Below are positions 33,402-40,858 of a stretch of DNA of 64,000 nt, in pieces (the first letter of the stretch is position 1; each line of letters starts with the position of its first letter). Below the pieces are notes generated by a model, which did no database searches, was not told where the DNA came from, and saw only the letters and a program-made list of their open reading frames with translations. Both the position numbers and the translations under genes were made by a program. The stretch lies in contig CAJUQP010000009.1 of the NCBI GenBank assembly GCA_910588245.1, forward strand, positions 1 to 64,000, in the 5' to 3' direction. Origin of the DNA: an uncultured Muribaculaceae bacterium (GTDB taxonomy: Bacteria; Bacteroidota; Bacteroidia; Bacteroidales; Muribaculaceae).

Positions 33402-35393
33402 ATGAAATTGTTTTATTCAGCACTGGTCTTTTCGGCGATGGCTATGACATCGGCATCAGTCCAGGCACAAATCAAGACGGCGAAACTCTATTCGCCCGAC
33501 CACAACATTGAGGCGATCCTCGAGGATGGCGCTCATGGCATGCCTACAATCTACGTGTCGCTCGACGGCAAAGCGCTCATCGCGAACTCCGAGATCGGCC
33601 TAAAGATTAAAGGACGCAAGATGCCTATGGCCATCAGGAAAGTCACAAAACCGAAACTTGTGAAGGAAACAATCAAGGCTCCTTTCCACCACACAAACAA
33701 ATTCGACGTGCAGTATAATGAGATGACAGCCGACCTCGGCGACGGCATCTCAATAACCATGCGCGCATACAACGACGGAGTGGCCTACCGTTTCTCCAAC
33801 ACCATCGACCGCCCGGTGGTTATCAACGACGAGATCGCCGAGTTCGTCTTCCCGGATAATCCCGACGTATATCTCCCCTTCTCTACCAACGACAAGAAAC
33901 CGGAGGCCATGGCATTCCAGAACTTCTACACGAAGTCGAAGATCGGCAGCGCCGAACCCAAGCTGGCCTTCCTCCCGGTAGCCGCCGACAACGGAGGAGG
34001 AATTAAGACAGTGATTCTGGAGTCAGACCTCGACTCATATCCCGGCATGTTCCTGCGTGCTGACAGCACCTACAGCATACTTCGCGGCGAATTCGCCAAA
34101 TACCCTAAAAAATACGCCTACTATCCCTGGCGCATGCAGATGTATGTGACGGAGACTGAAGACTTCATCGCAAAGGTGCGTGGCAAGCGCGACCTTCCAT
34201 GGCGTGTGATCTCTGTGACCTCCGACGACACCAAGATGCCCACATCCAACCTCGTCTACTCACTGGCAAAGCCCTCGAAAGTGGCCGACACAAGCTGGAT
34301 CAAGCCCGGCAAGGTGGCCTGGGATTGGTGGAACGACTGGGGTCTTCGCGGAGTAGACTTCAAGGCCGGCATCAACACTGAGACATATAAGAAATATATC
34401 GATTTCGCATCTGCCAACGGCATAGAATATGTGGTGCTCGACGAGGGATGGTATGACCCCAAGAGCGGCGACATGCTCACGGTGATTCCGGAGATCGACC
34501 TTCCGGCGCTTATAGCCTACGGCAAGGAGAAGAATGTGGATATCGTGCTTTGGACAGTGTTCAACGTGCTTGACCGCCAGCTTAAGGAGGCCACGAAGAA
34601 ATATGCCGGCATGGGCGTGAAGGGATTTAAGGTCGACTTCCTCGACCGCGATGACCAGCAGGGCGTGGAAATGGTGAAGCGCATAGCCCAGGCATGTGCC
34701 GACAACAAACTCGTGCTCGACCTCCACGGCATCTACAAGCCCCACGGACTCAGCCGCGAATATCCCAACATCATCAACTATGAGGCAGTATTCGGCATGG
34801 AGGAGATGAAATGGAGCGATCCGAAGGTTGACATGCCTCTCTACGATGTGACATTCCCCTACATCCGCATGATGGCCGGACCGGTCGATTATACTCCGGG
34901 GGCCATGCGCAACGCCTCGAAAGCCGATTGGAAGCCGGTGTATTACAATCCTATGAGCCAGGGCACCCGTGGTCATCAGACAGCTACTTACATCGTGATC
35001 GACTCACCCTTCACAATGCTCTGTGACTCCCCTTCTCTCTACGAGAAGAACCAGGACTGGGTTGACTTCACGGCCCCGATACCGACAGTGTTTGACTCCA
35101 CTGAGGTGCTCAGCGGACGCATGGGCGAGTATATCGTGACTATGCGCCAGGCCGGCGACAAATATTACGTTGGTGGTCTCACCAACTGGGATCCGCGCGA
35201 CTACGAGCTCGACTTCTCCTTCCTGCCGGCAGGAAAGCAGTATAAGGCCACGATCCTCAAAGACGGCATCAATGCCGACAAAGAGGCCGACGACTACAGG
35301 ATAACGACCTCTACGGTAAGCAACACATCTAAAGAGAAGATCCGCATGGCTTCTGGAGGCGGCTTCGCCGTGAAGCTTGAACCGGTAAAATAA
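33402..35393 (+). CDS. GH97 alpha-glycosidase, probably retaining alpha-galactosidase type
   Basis: The 663-residue protein has a signal peptide (to about residue 22, SVQAQ), an N-terminal beta-super-sandwich (about 25-280), a TIM barrel (about 290-560) and a C-terminal beta domain. GFKVDFLDRDDQ places Asp412 where the retaining subgroup (BtGH97b, nucleophile Asp415) has its nucleophile, whereas the inverting SusB glucosidase lacks it. Glu461 in NYEAVFGMEE is the likely acid/base. These equivalences are from memory of the family. It is thus more likely an alpha-galactosidase or alpha-L-arabinopyranosidase-like enzyme than a SusB glucosidase. It is transcribed divergently from the GH127 operon and followed by a second GH127. 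Confidence 0.9.
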   Translation: MKLFYSALVFSAMAMTSASVQAQIKTAKLYSPDHNIEAILEDGAHGMPTIYVSLDGKALIANSEIGLKIKGRKMPMAIRKVTKPKLVKETIKAPFHHTNKFDVQYNEMTADLGDGISITMRAYNDGVAYRFSNTIDRPVVINDEIAEFVFPDNPDVYLPFSTNDKKPEAMAFQNFYTKSKIGSAEPKLAFLPVAADNGGGIKTVILESDLDSYPGMFLRADSTYSILRGEFAKYPKKYAYYPWRMQMYVTETEDFIAKVRGKRDLPWRVISVTSDDTKMPTSNLVYSLAKPSKVADTSWIKPGKVAWDWWNDWGLRGVDFKAGINTETYKKYIDFASANGIEYVVLDEGWYDPKSGDMLTVIPEIDLPALIAYGKEKNVDIVLWTVFNVLDRQLKEATKKYAGMGVKGFKVDFLDRDDQQGVEMVKRIAQACADNKLVLDLHGIYKPHGLSREYPNIINYEAVFGMEEMKWSDPKVDMPLYDVTFPYIRMMAGPVDYTPGAMRNASKADWKPVYYNPMSQGTRGHQTATYIVIDSPFTMLCDSPSLYEKNQDWVDFTAPIPTVFDSTEVLSGRMGEYIVTMRQAGDKYYVGGLTNWDPRDYELDFSFLPAGKQYKATILKDGINADKEADDYRITTSTVSNTSKEKIRMASGGGFAVKLEPVK

Positions 35394-35428
35394 GTTGAGG
35401 GTAGAGAGTTTAGAGTTGAGAGTTGAGG
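35394..35428 (+). repeat. Five in-phase heptamers
   Basis: GTTGAGG, GTAGAGA, GTTTAGA, GTTGAGA and GTTGAGG follow each other without gap. The array begins at the first base after the GH97 stop codon. It belongs to the same heptamer family as the arrays at 40091-40237 and 43976-44115. Confidence 0.8.
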
Positions 35429-35476
35429 GGTGAATGTTTAAGGAAGGGCACACGGCTTTCCTTAAGCTCCCCTCAA
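35423..35476 (+). other. Nested stem-loop between GH97 and GH127 genes
   Basis: The outer arms TTGAGGGG (35423-35430) and CCCCTCAA (35469-35476) and the inner arms TTAAGGAA (35438-35445) and TTCCTTAA (35458-35465) can form a two-part hairpin. No long T-run follows, so it is more likely an intercistronic RNA structure or weak terminator than a full stop. The last heptamer of the array forms part of the outer arm. Confidence 0.5.
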
Positions 35477-35533
35477 TTATTCAAATTCTTTCCTTATAAA
35501 TATTGCAAGGCTAACCCATACAAACCCAAAATC

Positions 35534-37942
35534 ATGAAAAAATTCATCACAGCCGCCCTGGCTCTTTCGGTCATCATCCCTCTGCAGGCAAAGAAAATAT
35601 CGGGGCATCACGGCTATCCCATCGATCCGGTCCCTTTCACTTCCGTGAAGCTTACCGACGACTTCTGGGGACAGCGCCTTAAGGCGAGCCGGGAAGTCAC
35701 GATTCCCCTGGCTTTCAGCAAATGCGAGGAGACCGGCCGCTACACCAATTTCATAAATGCCGCTCATCCTTCCGACACCATCAAGGTCGGAGGACTTGCC
35801 TTCGACGACACAGACGTCTACAAGACCATCGAAGGAGCATCTTATCTACTCCAGACGTATCCCGACAAACGGCTGGAGAATTATATAGACAGTGTGCTCG
35901 TGATAGTGGCGGCCGCGCAGGAGCCTGACGGCTACCTCTACACAAGCCGCACCATGAACCCGAAGCATCCTCACGAGTGGGCGGGATCAAAGCGCTGGGA
36001 AAAGGTTGAGGACCTCAGCCATGAGTTCTACAACCTCGGCCACATGGTTGAGGGTGCCATAGCCCACTATCAGGCCACAGGGAAACGCAACTTCCTCGAT
36101 ATCGCCATAAAGTATGCGGACTGCGTATGCCGCGAGATCGGCGACGGGCCGGGGCAGCTGGCACGCGTGCCGGGACATCAGATAGCAGAGATGGCCCTCG
36201 CCAAGCTCTATCTCGTGACAGGCGATAAAAAATACCTTGACCAGGCAAAATATTTCCTTGACAAACGCGGCTACACTTCACGCAAGGACAAATACTCACA
36301 GGCACACAAGCCTGTGGTTGAACAGGATGAGGCTGTAGGCCATGCCGTGAGGGCCGTTTATATGTATGCCGGAATGGCGGATGTCGCCGCCCTCACAGGC
36401 GACTCCGCCTATATCAAGGCAATCGACCGCATATGGGATAACATTGTTGGAAAGAAATATTACATCACCGGCGGCATCGGCGCCACAAGCAACGGTGAGG
36501 CTTTCGGTGAAAACTACGAACTCCCCAATATGTCGGCTTATTGCGAGACGTGTGCCGCGATCGGAAATGTCTACGTCAACCACCGGCTGTTCCTGCTCCA
36601 CGGCGATTCAAAATACTATGACGTTGTGGAGCGCACGCTTTACAACGGATTGATCTCAGGTGTGGCCCTCGACGGAGGTGCGTTCTTCTACCCCAACCCG
36701 CTCGAGAGCATGGGACAGCACCAACGGCAGCCTTGGTTCGGCTGCGCCTGTTGTCCCTCCAACATCGCACGCTTCATCCCCTCCCTCCCCGGTTATGTCT
36801 ATGCAGTCAAGGGTGACGATATTTATGTCAACCTCTACATGGCCAACACCGCGGATCTCGACGTGAATGGGAAAGGTGTGGAACTCAGCCAGCAGACAAG
36901 CTATCCCTGGAACGGTGATATCTCCGTGAGTGTCGACAAGAACAAGGCAGGAGCTTTCGGCCTGAAACTCCGCATACCTGGCTGGGTCAACAATAAGCCA
37001 GTGCCGAGCGACCTTTACTACTACAACGATGGCAAGCGCCTGGGATATACAGTGAAGGTAAACGGAGTGGATGCCAAAGGGAAAGTAACGCCCGACGGCT
37101 ACTACACCATCAACCGCAAATGGAAGAAGGGAGACAAGGTGGAAATACATTTCGACATGGAGCCCCGCACGGTTAAGGCCAACAGCAAGGTTGAGGCCGA
37201 CCGCGGCCGTATAGCCGTGGAGAGAGGCCCGATCGTGTATTGCGCTGAATTCCCGGACAATGACTTTGAGGTGCTGAGCGCATTCATGAACCGGAATCCG
37301 AAGTTCACAGAGACCGAGAAGCCGGAACTTCTCGAGGGGATCATGATGCTTGGCACCGATGCACAGGTGCTGAGTTATGATGACAAGGGGAGGCTGACGG
37401 CAAAAGACGTGAAGCTGAATCTCATACCCTACTACGCATGGAACCACCGCGGGCGTGGCCAGATGGCAGTATGGCTGCCACAGGAGCTCAGCGCGTCGCG
37501 CCCCGTGATGCCTCCGACAATGGCTTCGCAGGCTAAGGTGAAATCTTCCGGGGAGTCTTCATCGCTCTCTGCTGTCAACGATCGTCTGGTTCCGAAAGAC
37601 GAGAACGACCGATCAATGCCATACTACCACTGGTGGCCGAAACAGGGTTCTACAGAATGGATCTCTTATGAATTTCCCACCGAACAACAGGTTGGATCGG
37701 CGGTAGTCTACTGGTATGACGACGGGCCGTGGGGTGGATGCCGCGTGCCCAAGAGCTGGAAACTGTATTATCAGGGAAGTGACGGCAAGTGGGCTCCCGT
37801 GAGCGGCGTGGAGAGCTATGGCACAGCTAAAGGAGCTGCCAACCGCGTGCAGTTCGACCCCGTGAAGACGAAAGCCATGAAGCTGGAGATCCTCCTTCCC
37901 GACGACAACTCCACAGGAGTATTCGAATGGGAAGTGGAATAA
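35534..37942 (+). CDS. GH127 beta-L-arabinofuranosidase, second copy
   Basis: The start at 35534 (802 residues) is followed by a signal peptide (KKFITAALALSVIIPLQAK); the open frame reaches 35423 but the added 37 residues come from repeat sequence. GH127 domain about 28-630 with Glu338 and Cys340 in YCETCAAIGN and Cys406-Cys407 in GCACCPSN, the positions corresponding to the HypBA1 zinc/thiolate centre. A discoidin-like C-terminal domain (about 680-802) ends in GVFEWEVE, parallel to the lipoprotein GH127 across the divergent region. It lacks a lipobox and is probably periplasmic, so the pair may split surface and periplasmic steps of arabinose removal. Confidence 0.92.
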   Translation: MKKFITAALALSVIIPLQAKKISGHHGYPIDPVPFTSVKLTDDFWGQRLKASREVTIPLAFSKCEETGRYTNFINAAHPSDTIKVGGLAFDDTDVYKTIEGASYLLQTYPDKRLENYIDSVLVIVAAAQEPDGYLYTSRTMNPKHPHEWAGSKRWEKVEDLSHEFYNLGHMVEGAIAHYQATGKRNFLDIAIKYADCVCREIGDGPGQLARVPGHQIAEMALAKLYLVTGDKKYLDQAKYFLDKRGYTSRKDKYSQAHKPVVEQDEAVGHAVRAVYMYAGMADVAALTGDSAYIKAIDRIWDNIVGKKYYITGGIGATSNGEAFGENYELPNMSAYCETCAAIGNVYVNHRLFLLHGDSKYYDVVERTLYNGLISGVALDGGAFFYPNPLESMGQHQRQPWFGCACCPSNIARFIPSLPGYVYAVKGDDIYVNLYMANTADLDVNGKGVELSQQTSYPWNGDISVSVDKNKAGAFGLKLRIPGWVNNKPVPSDLYYYNDGKRLGYTVKVNGVDAKGKVTPDGYYTINRKWKKGDKVEIHFDMEPRTVKANSKVEADRGRIAVERGPIVYCAEFPDNDFEVLSAFMNRNPKFTETEKPELLEGIMMLGTDAQVLSYDDKGRLTAKDVKLNLIPYYAWNHRGRGQMAVWLPQELSASRPVMPPTMASQAKVKSSGESSSLSAVNDRLVPKDENDRSMPYYHWWPKQGSTEWISYEFPTEQQVGSAVVYWYDDGPWGGCRVPKSWKLYYQGSDGKWAPVSGVESYGTAKGAANRVQFDPVKTKAMKLEILLPDDNSTGVFEWEVE

Positions 37943-37971
37943 ACAAGTATTCTTAGATTACAAAAAATCAG

Positions 37972-38007
37972 ATGCGGCCACAGACGGGGAACTGTCTGTG
38001 GCCGCAT
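37972..38007. terminator. Convergent terminator between GH127 and the toxin-antitoxin module
   Basis: A perfect 14-bp stem (37972-37985 with 37994-38007) has an 8-nt loop. On the minus strand it is followed by a T-rich run (from the AAAAAA at 37963-37968), so it ends the minus-strand chaperone transcript well; on the plus strand it lies 29 bp after the GH127 stop. Confidence 0.75.
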
Positions 38008-38046
38008 TGTGATTCTGGAGCGGGCGGGATTATTTTTCGGTGATAG

Positions 38047-38466
38047 TCAGCTATCTACCGGAGATATAACGAGATCTTCTTTTACAAGGTCAGAGACATT
38101 GATCGGAGGAAGAATGATGCCATTGAATGGAGTACCCTCCGTCTTACAGTGGAGCACACCTCTTGATACTCCAATCGTCTGAGCCCCGAAATATTCAATA
38201 ATCTCTTTAGGGATAGTCAGTTTACCGTCGGATATAGCTGCGTTCCAATCTTCCGCTGCAATTTCAAACTCACAATTCAGTTGAAGCAGCATCGCCTTAT
38301 GATCATCTATCTCGAAAGTAAACAGCATCGAGACCATGATTCTTTTCATCTCAAGAGAATACTTCAAATCCATATCTATATGAATCCTGATCTCTCCAGT
38401 CGGCATCTCGCTAAGCAGTAAGGCGAACTGGCCGACATTAATTTTTGTCATCCTGAACCTCATCAT
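38047..38466 (-). CDS. SecB-like chaperone of a toxin-antitoxin-chaperone module
   Basis: The 139-residue protein has no signal peptide. Its pattern of strands (RIHIDMDLKYSLE, IMVSMLFTFEIDD, AMLLQLNCEFEIA) followed by the helix IPKEIIEYFGAQTIGVSRGVLH and the terminal TPFNGIILPPINVSDLV resembles the SecB fold, whose C-terminal part reads FPxLxLxPVNFDALY. SecB-like proteins in toxin-antitoxin-chaperone (TAC) operons protect the antitoxin from degradation. Here the gene is third in the operon and overlaps the antitoxin stop by 4 bp (ATGA). The assignment is by eye; a generic conserved hypothetical remains possible. Confidence 0.65.
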   Translation of the reverse strand: MMRFRMTKINVGQFALLLSEMPTGEIRIHIDMDLKYSLEMKRIMVSMLFTFEIDDHKAMLLQLNCEFEIAAEDWNAAISDGKLTIPKEIIEYFGAQTIGVSRGVLHCKTEGTPFNGIILPPINVSDLVKEDLVISPVDS

Positions 38467-38894
38467 GCCGGAATTTTTTCAAAGGAAGAAGTGATACGTG
38501 GATAGTCTGCCTGGGATATACTTACGCTCAGACTCCGAGTCTTTTCCATGACAGGCTCAAAAGAGACATGAGAAAATGAGACCGGCTCGCCAGCATTCAC
38601 GGATATGGAACTCCGGAAAGAGAAATCCTTCTCCATAACCTCGGCGACAGGCTTGAACTCGACAGTAGGGACATAGCCGAACGAGAGAGCAAGTTCGACA
38701 AGCTTACTGAGTTTGTGATCATAATCACCATTAAGAAGCTGAGAAATATAACCCTTGCTGACACCAAGATAGGCAGCCAACTGCGTGCGATTCATCGAAT
38801 GGGATTCCATGAATTTCTCTGCGCAGTTATAAAGCGCTATTTGGATCTTACCGACCCAATAAGCCGGGGATTGTATGATTCTTTCGCGTGACAT
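38463..38894 (-). CDS. XRE-type HTH antitoxin with C-terminal extension
   Basis: The 143-residue protein carries a Cro/C1-type helix-turn-helix at about 33-75 (NRTQLAAYLGVSKGYISQLL). The C-terminal 65 residues are unstructured-looking with alternating hydrophobic and Ser residues (SVSISQADYP), like the chaperone-addiction tail of HigA-type antitoxins in TAC modules. It should neutralise the toxin encoded 15 bp upstream and repress the operon by binding the palindrome at the toxin start. The ATGA overlap with the SecB-like gene supports joint synthesis. Confidence 0.75.
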   Translation of the reverse strand: MSRERIIQSPAYWVGKIQIALYNCAEKFMESHSMNRTQLAAYLGVSKGYISQLLNGDYDHKLSKLVELALSFGYVPTVEFKPVAEVMEKDFSFRSSISVNAGEPVSFSHVSFEPVMEKTRSLSVSISQADYPRITSSFEKIPA

Positions 38895-38909
38895 AGTTAA
38901 AAGATTAGT

Positions 38910-39353
38910 CTAAAATTCATTCAAAGATTGTCTGAGCCAGCGCAGGGTCTTATCCTGCTTACCTTTCACTCCTCCGATAACAACGTATATATCCGGTGCC
39001 TGCATTACTACATAAATGCGGATATTCCTGCACTTAAATTCATAGACATCATTTCGACCGACACCTTCTATATGACGGAACTTCGTAAAAGGCAATCGAA
39101 GTCGGGGTGAGAAGTCATCCATCATCGAAATTATTTTATCGAATGCATCCAAAGAGTTTTTATCCTTTTGGATAGATTCATAAAAATCATCGAAATGACA
39201 TTTTCCGTTTATGAGCAGTTTAAAGTACTCATAATTGACGTTATGCACCAAATCGAATGGCACGGTAGAGTATTCTGGCATTTCATCTTTGATATTGGAT
39301 TTTAAATCTTCAGCAAAGATATCTGTTTTTATTCTCAAAAACAAATATTTCAA
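38910..39353 (-). CDS. RelE/HigB-like toxin
   Basis: The 147-residue protein shows the core of RelE/HigB toxins in its second half: LPFTKFRHIEGVGRNDVYEF, CRNIRIYVVMQAPDIYVVIGG and a terminal KGKQDKTLRWL helix. Such proteins are ribosome-dependent mRNA endonucleases, though the catalytic residues vary and I cannot assign them. The N-terminal 75 residues are an extension not seen in minimal RelE. The frame opens with TTG at 39351-39353, because a TAA lies a few codons upstream; the next in-frame ATG (residue 25) is an alternative. It is the first gene of the three-gene operon. Confidence 0.65.
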   Translation of the reverse strand: MKYLFLRIKTDIFAEDLKSNIKDEMPEYSTVPFDLVHNVNYEYFKLLINGKCHFDDFYESIQKDKNSLDAFDKIISMMDDFSPRLRLPFTKFRHIEGVGRNDVYEFKCRNIRIYVVMQAPDIYVVIGGVKGKQDKTLRWLRQSLNEF

Positions 39354-39387
39354 GCGAAAAGTTTAGCTCAAGCTAAACTTTTCGCTT
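39352..39387 (-). promoter_or_regulatory. 36-bp near-perfect palindrome, toxin operon operator candidate
   Basis: Two 17-bp arms (39352-39368 and 39371-39387, AAGCGAAAAGTTTAGCT and its complement) flank a 2-bp centre. The palindrome runs into the putative TTG start of the toxin gene. Position and symmetry suit binding of the HTH antitoxin for autorepression; it lacks a T-run on the minus side and is unlikely to be a terminator. Confidence 0.65.
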
Positions 39388-39538
39388 CATAGTCACATAT
39401 CAACGGATATTTATCAAGAGACATCTGACTATTCTTTAGCAACAGATTTAATGCTCCTGAATAGCCTGCTGATTATAGATATCACTTAAATCAATCCAGG
39501 GATATCTCCGCGATACTTCACGAATATATAATCACCTC

Positions 39539-39572
39539 TATTTATCAGCTGCTTGTATTTATCAGCTGCTTG
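39539..39572. repeat. 17-bp tandem duplication
   Basis: TATTTATCAGCTGCTTG occurs twice head to tail at 39539-39555 and 39556-39572, seven bases beyond the lipoprotein stop. Each copy has a central CAGCTG. It looks like a recent slippage duplication. Confidence 0.85.
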
Positions 39573-39578
39573 CCATAT

Positions 39579-40085
39579 TTACTTTGTTTTCTGGATCTGG
39601 GCGCTGATTTTCTCCATGATCTCAAGGGCTGAGCCGGTGTTCATGGGTGTGGGCTCGAAGTCGATGCTGATCTTGTTTTTGCCTTTCTCGAAGGAGAGCA
39701 CGTAGAGACTATCGGTGGTTATGGTCACGGGGAGGTCGTTGACATCGACTGTTGTGTAGCGTCCGCTGTCGCCTTTCTCGAAAGGTTTCTTAAGCACAAG
39801 CTTATAATCGATCTTGGCACGGTTGCCGTTCTCGAAGACATACATGCCCGACTGTTCCGGACTCAGGGAGATGAGTACACGGCCGTCGAACTTGCCTTTA
39901 CGGGTGTTGTCGCCTACGATATCATAACTGACAGCGCGATACTGACCGCTCTTCACCGGCTGGGTGGCATAGAACGTGTCGTCGTCGACAGCTTTAACTG
40001 TAGATTCAGAGGCTTGTTTGTTGCCTCCGCACGATACCATGGCTAAAAAAAGTGCAGCCATGGCCAGAAGTCTTGCAGGGTTCAT
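39579..40085 (-). CDS. Hypothetical lipoprotein
   Basis: The 168-residue product has a lipoprotein signal with lipobox VSC at about residues 17-19 followed by GGNKQ. The body is beta-rich (GQYRAVSYDIVGDN, GRVLISLSPEQSGMYVFENGN, YVLSFEKGKNKISIDFEP) and ends in a short amphipathic helix (ALEIMEKISAQIQK). I do not recognise a family. Its start codon lies 5 bp from the large heptamer array, so its leader RNA must be made of, or start inside, the repeats. No other gene shares its operon. Confidence 0.75.
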   Translation of the reverse strand: MNPARLLAMAALFLAMVSCGGNKQASESTVKAVDDDTFYATQPVKSGQYRAVSYDIVGDNTRKGKFDGRVLISLSPEQSGMYVFENGNRAKIDYKLVLKKPFEKGDSGRYTTVDVNDLPVTITTDSLYVLSFEKGKNKISIDFEPTPMNTGSALEIMEKISAQIQKTK

Positions 40086-40090
40086 AAATA

Positions 40091-40237
40091 GGTTAAAGGT
40101 TATAGGTTAAAGGTTAAAGTTGAGAGTTGAGGGTTTAAAGTTGAAAGTTGAGGGTTTAAAGTTGAGGGTTGAGAGTTGAGGGTTTAAAGTTGAGGGTTGA
40201 GGGTTTAAAGTTGAGGGTTGAGGGTTTAGAGTTGAGA
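40091..40237. repeat. Array of 21 heptamers in perfect phase
   Basis: Twenty-one consecutive 7-bp units without a gap fill this stretch: first GGTTAAA, GGTTATA, GGTTAAA, GGTTAAA, then alternating GTTGAGG, GTTGAGA, GTTTAAA, GTTGAAA and GTTTAGA. The array separates the divergent lipoprotein and luxS genes. Variation between units is limited to three or four positions. Confidence 0.92.
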
Positions 40238-40313
40238 GGGATCAGCGGGGATTTTTCACTTGCAAAAATAATGATTTTAATTCAACCTCAAAAGATGTTA
40301 AGGGAAAAAGCGT

Positions 40314-40321
40314 TAACTTTG
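40314..40321 (+). promoter_or_regulatory. -7 element of luxS
   Basis: TAACTTTG is an exact match to TAnnTTTG, 20 bp before the luxS start codon. A -33 TTG at the preferred distance is not seen, so control by an activator or a relaxed -33 is possible. Confidence 0.5.
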
Positions 40322-40341
40322 CACAAAATAAAGCACAAATC

Positions 40342-40824
40342 ATGAAAAAAATAGCAAGTTTCACGATCGATCACCTGCGGCTGCTCCGCGGAATATACGT
40401 ATCACGCATTGACCACACTCCATCTGGCGACGCTATCACAACCTTCGACATCCGTCTGACGGAGCCCAACCGCGAGCCTGCCGTCAGTCCCGAAGCGCTC
40501 CACACCATAGAGCATCTCGCCGCCACATTTCTGCGAAATGACCCGGAATGGATGGACAGGATAGTCTACTGGGGTCCAATGGGATGCTGCACAGGTTCCT
40601 ATCTTCTGATGCAGGGAGAACTCACGCCGGAGGATATACTTCCCCTGATGAGAAAAATGTTTACCTTCATTGCCGCCTTCGAGGGAGAGATTCCGGGAGC
40701 GACTGCCAAAGACTGCGGCAACTTTACCTTTAACGATCTACCTGCCGCCAGGGAGACAGCCCGAAGATTCCTGACAGAGGTGCTCGACAACATCTCAGAA
40801 AAGAACCTCCGCTATCCCGATTGA
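40342..40824 (+). CDS. luxS: S-ribosylhomocysteine lyase
   Basis: The 160-residue protein is a full-length LuxS, which splits S-ribosylhomocysteine into homocysteine and DPD, the autoinducer-2 precursor, in the cytoplasm. The iron/zinc ligands are His54 and His58 in HTIEH and Cys125 in KDCGN; the catalytic Cys82 sits in GPMGCCTG. Cys83 replaces the Arg found in the usual GPMGCRTG of proteobacterial and Bacillus enzymes. No pfs or methionine-cycle gene is adjacent. The start is fixed by the promoter at 40314 and the N-terminal MKKIASFTIDH. Confidence 0.97.
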   Translation: MKKIASFTIDHLRLLRGIYVSRIDHTPSGDAITTFDIRLTEPNREPAVSPEALHTIEHLAATFLRNDPEWMDRIVYWGPMGCCTGSYLLMQGELTPEDILPLMRKMFTFIAAFEGEIPGATAKDCGNFTFNDLPAARETARRFLTEVLDNISEKNLRYPD

Positions 40825-40858
40825 ATAGAGATGGCAGAGTAAGGCAAGAACAAATCTC

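Noticed and set aside
40091-40237. Heptamer array as a CRISPR
   Set aside because: There are no spacers; the 7-bp units follow each other directly and no cas gene is near.
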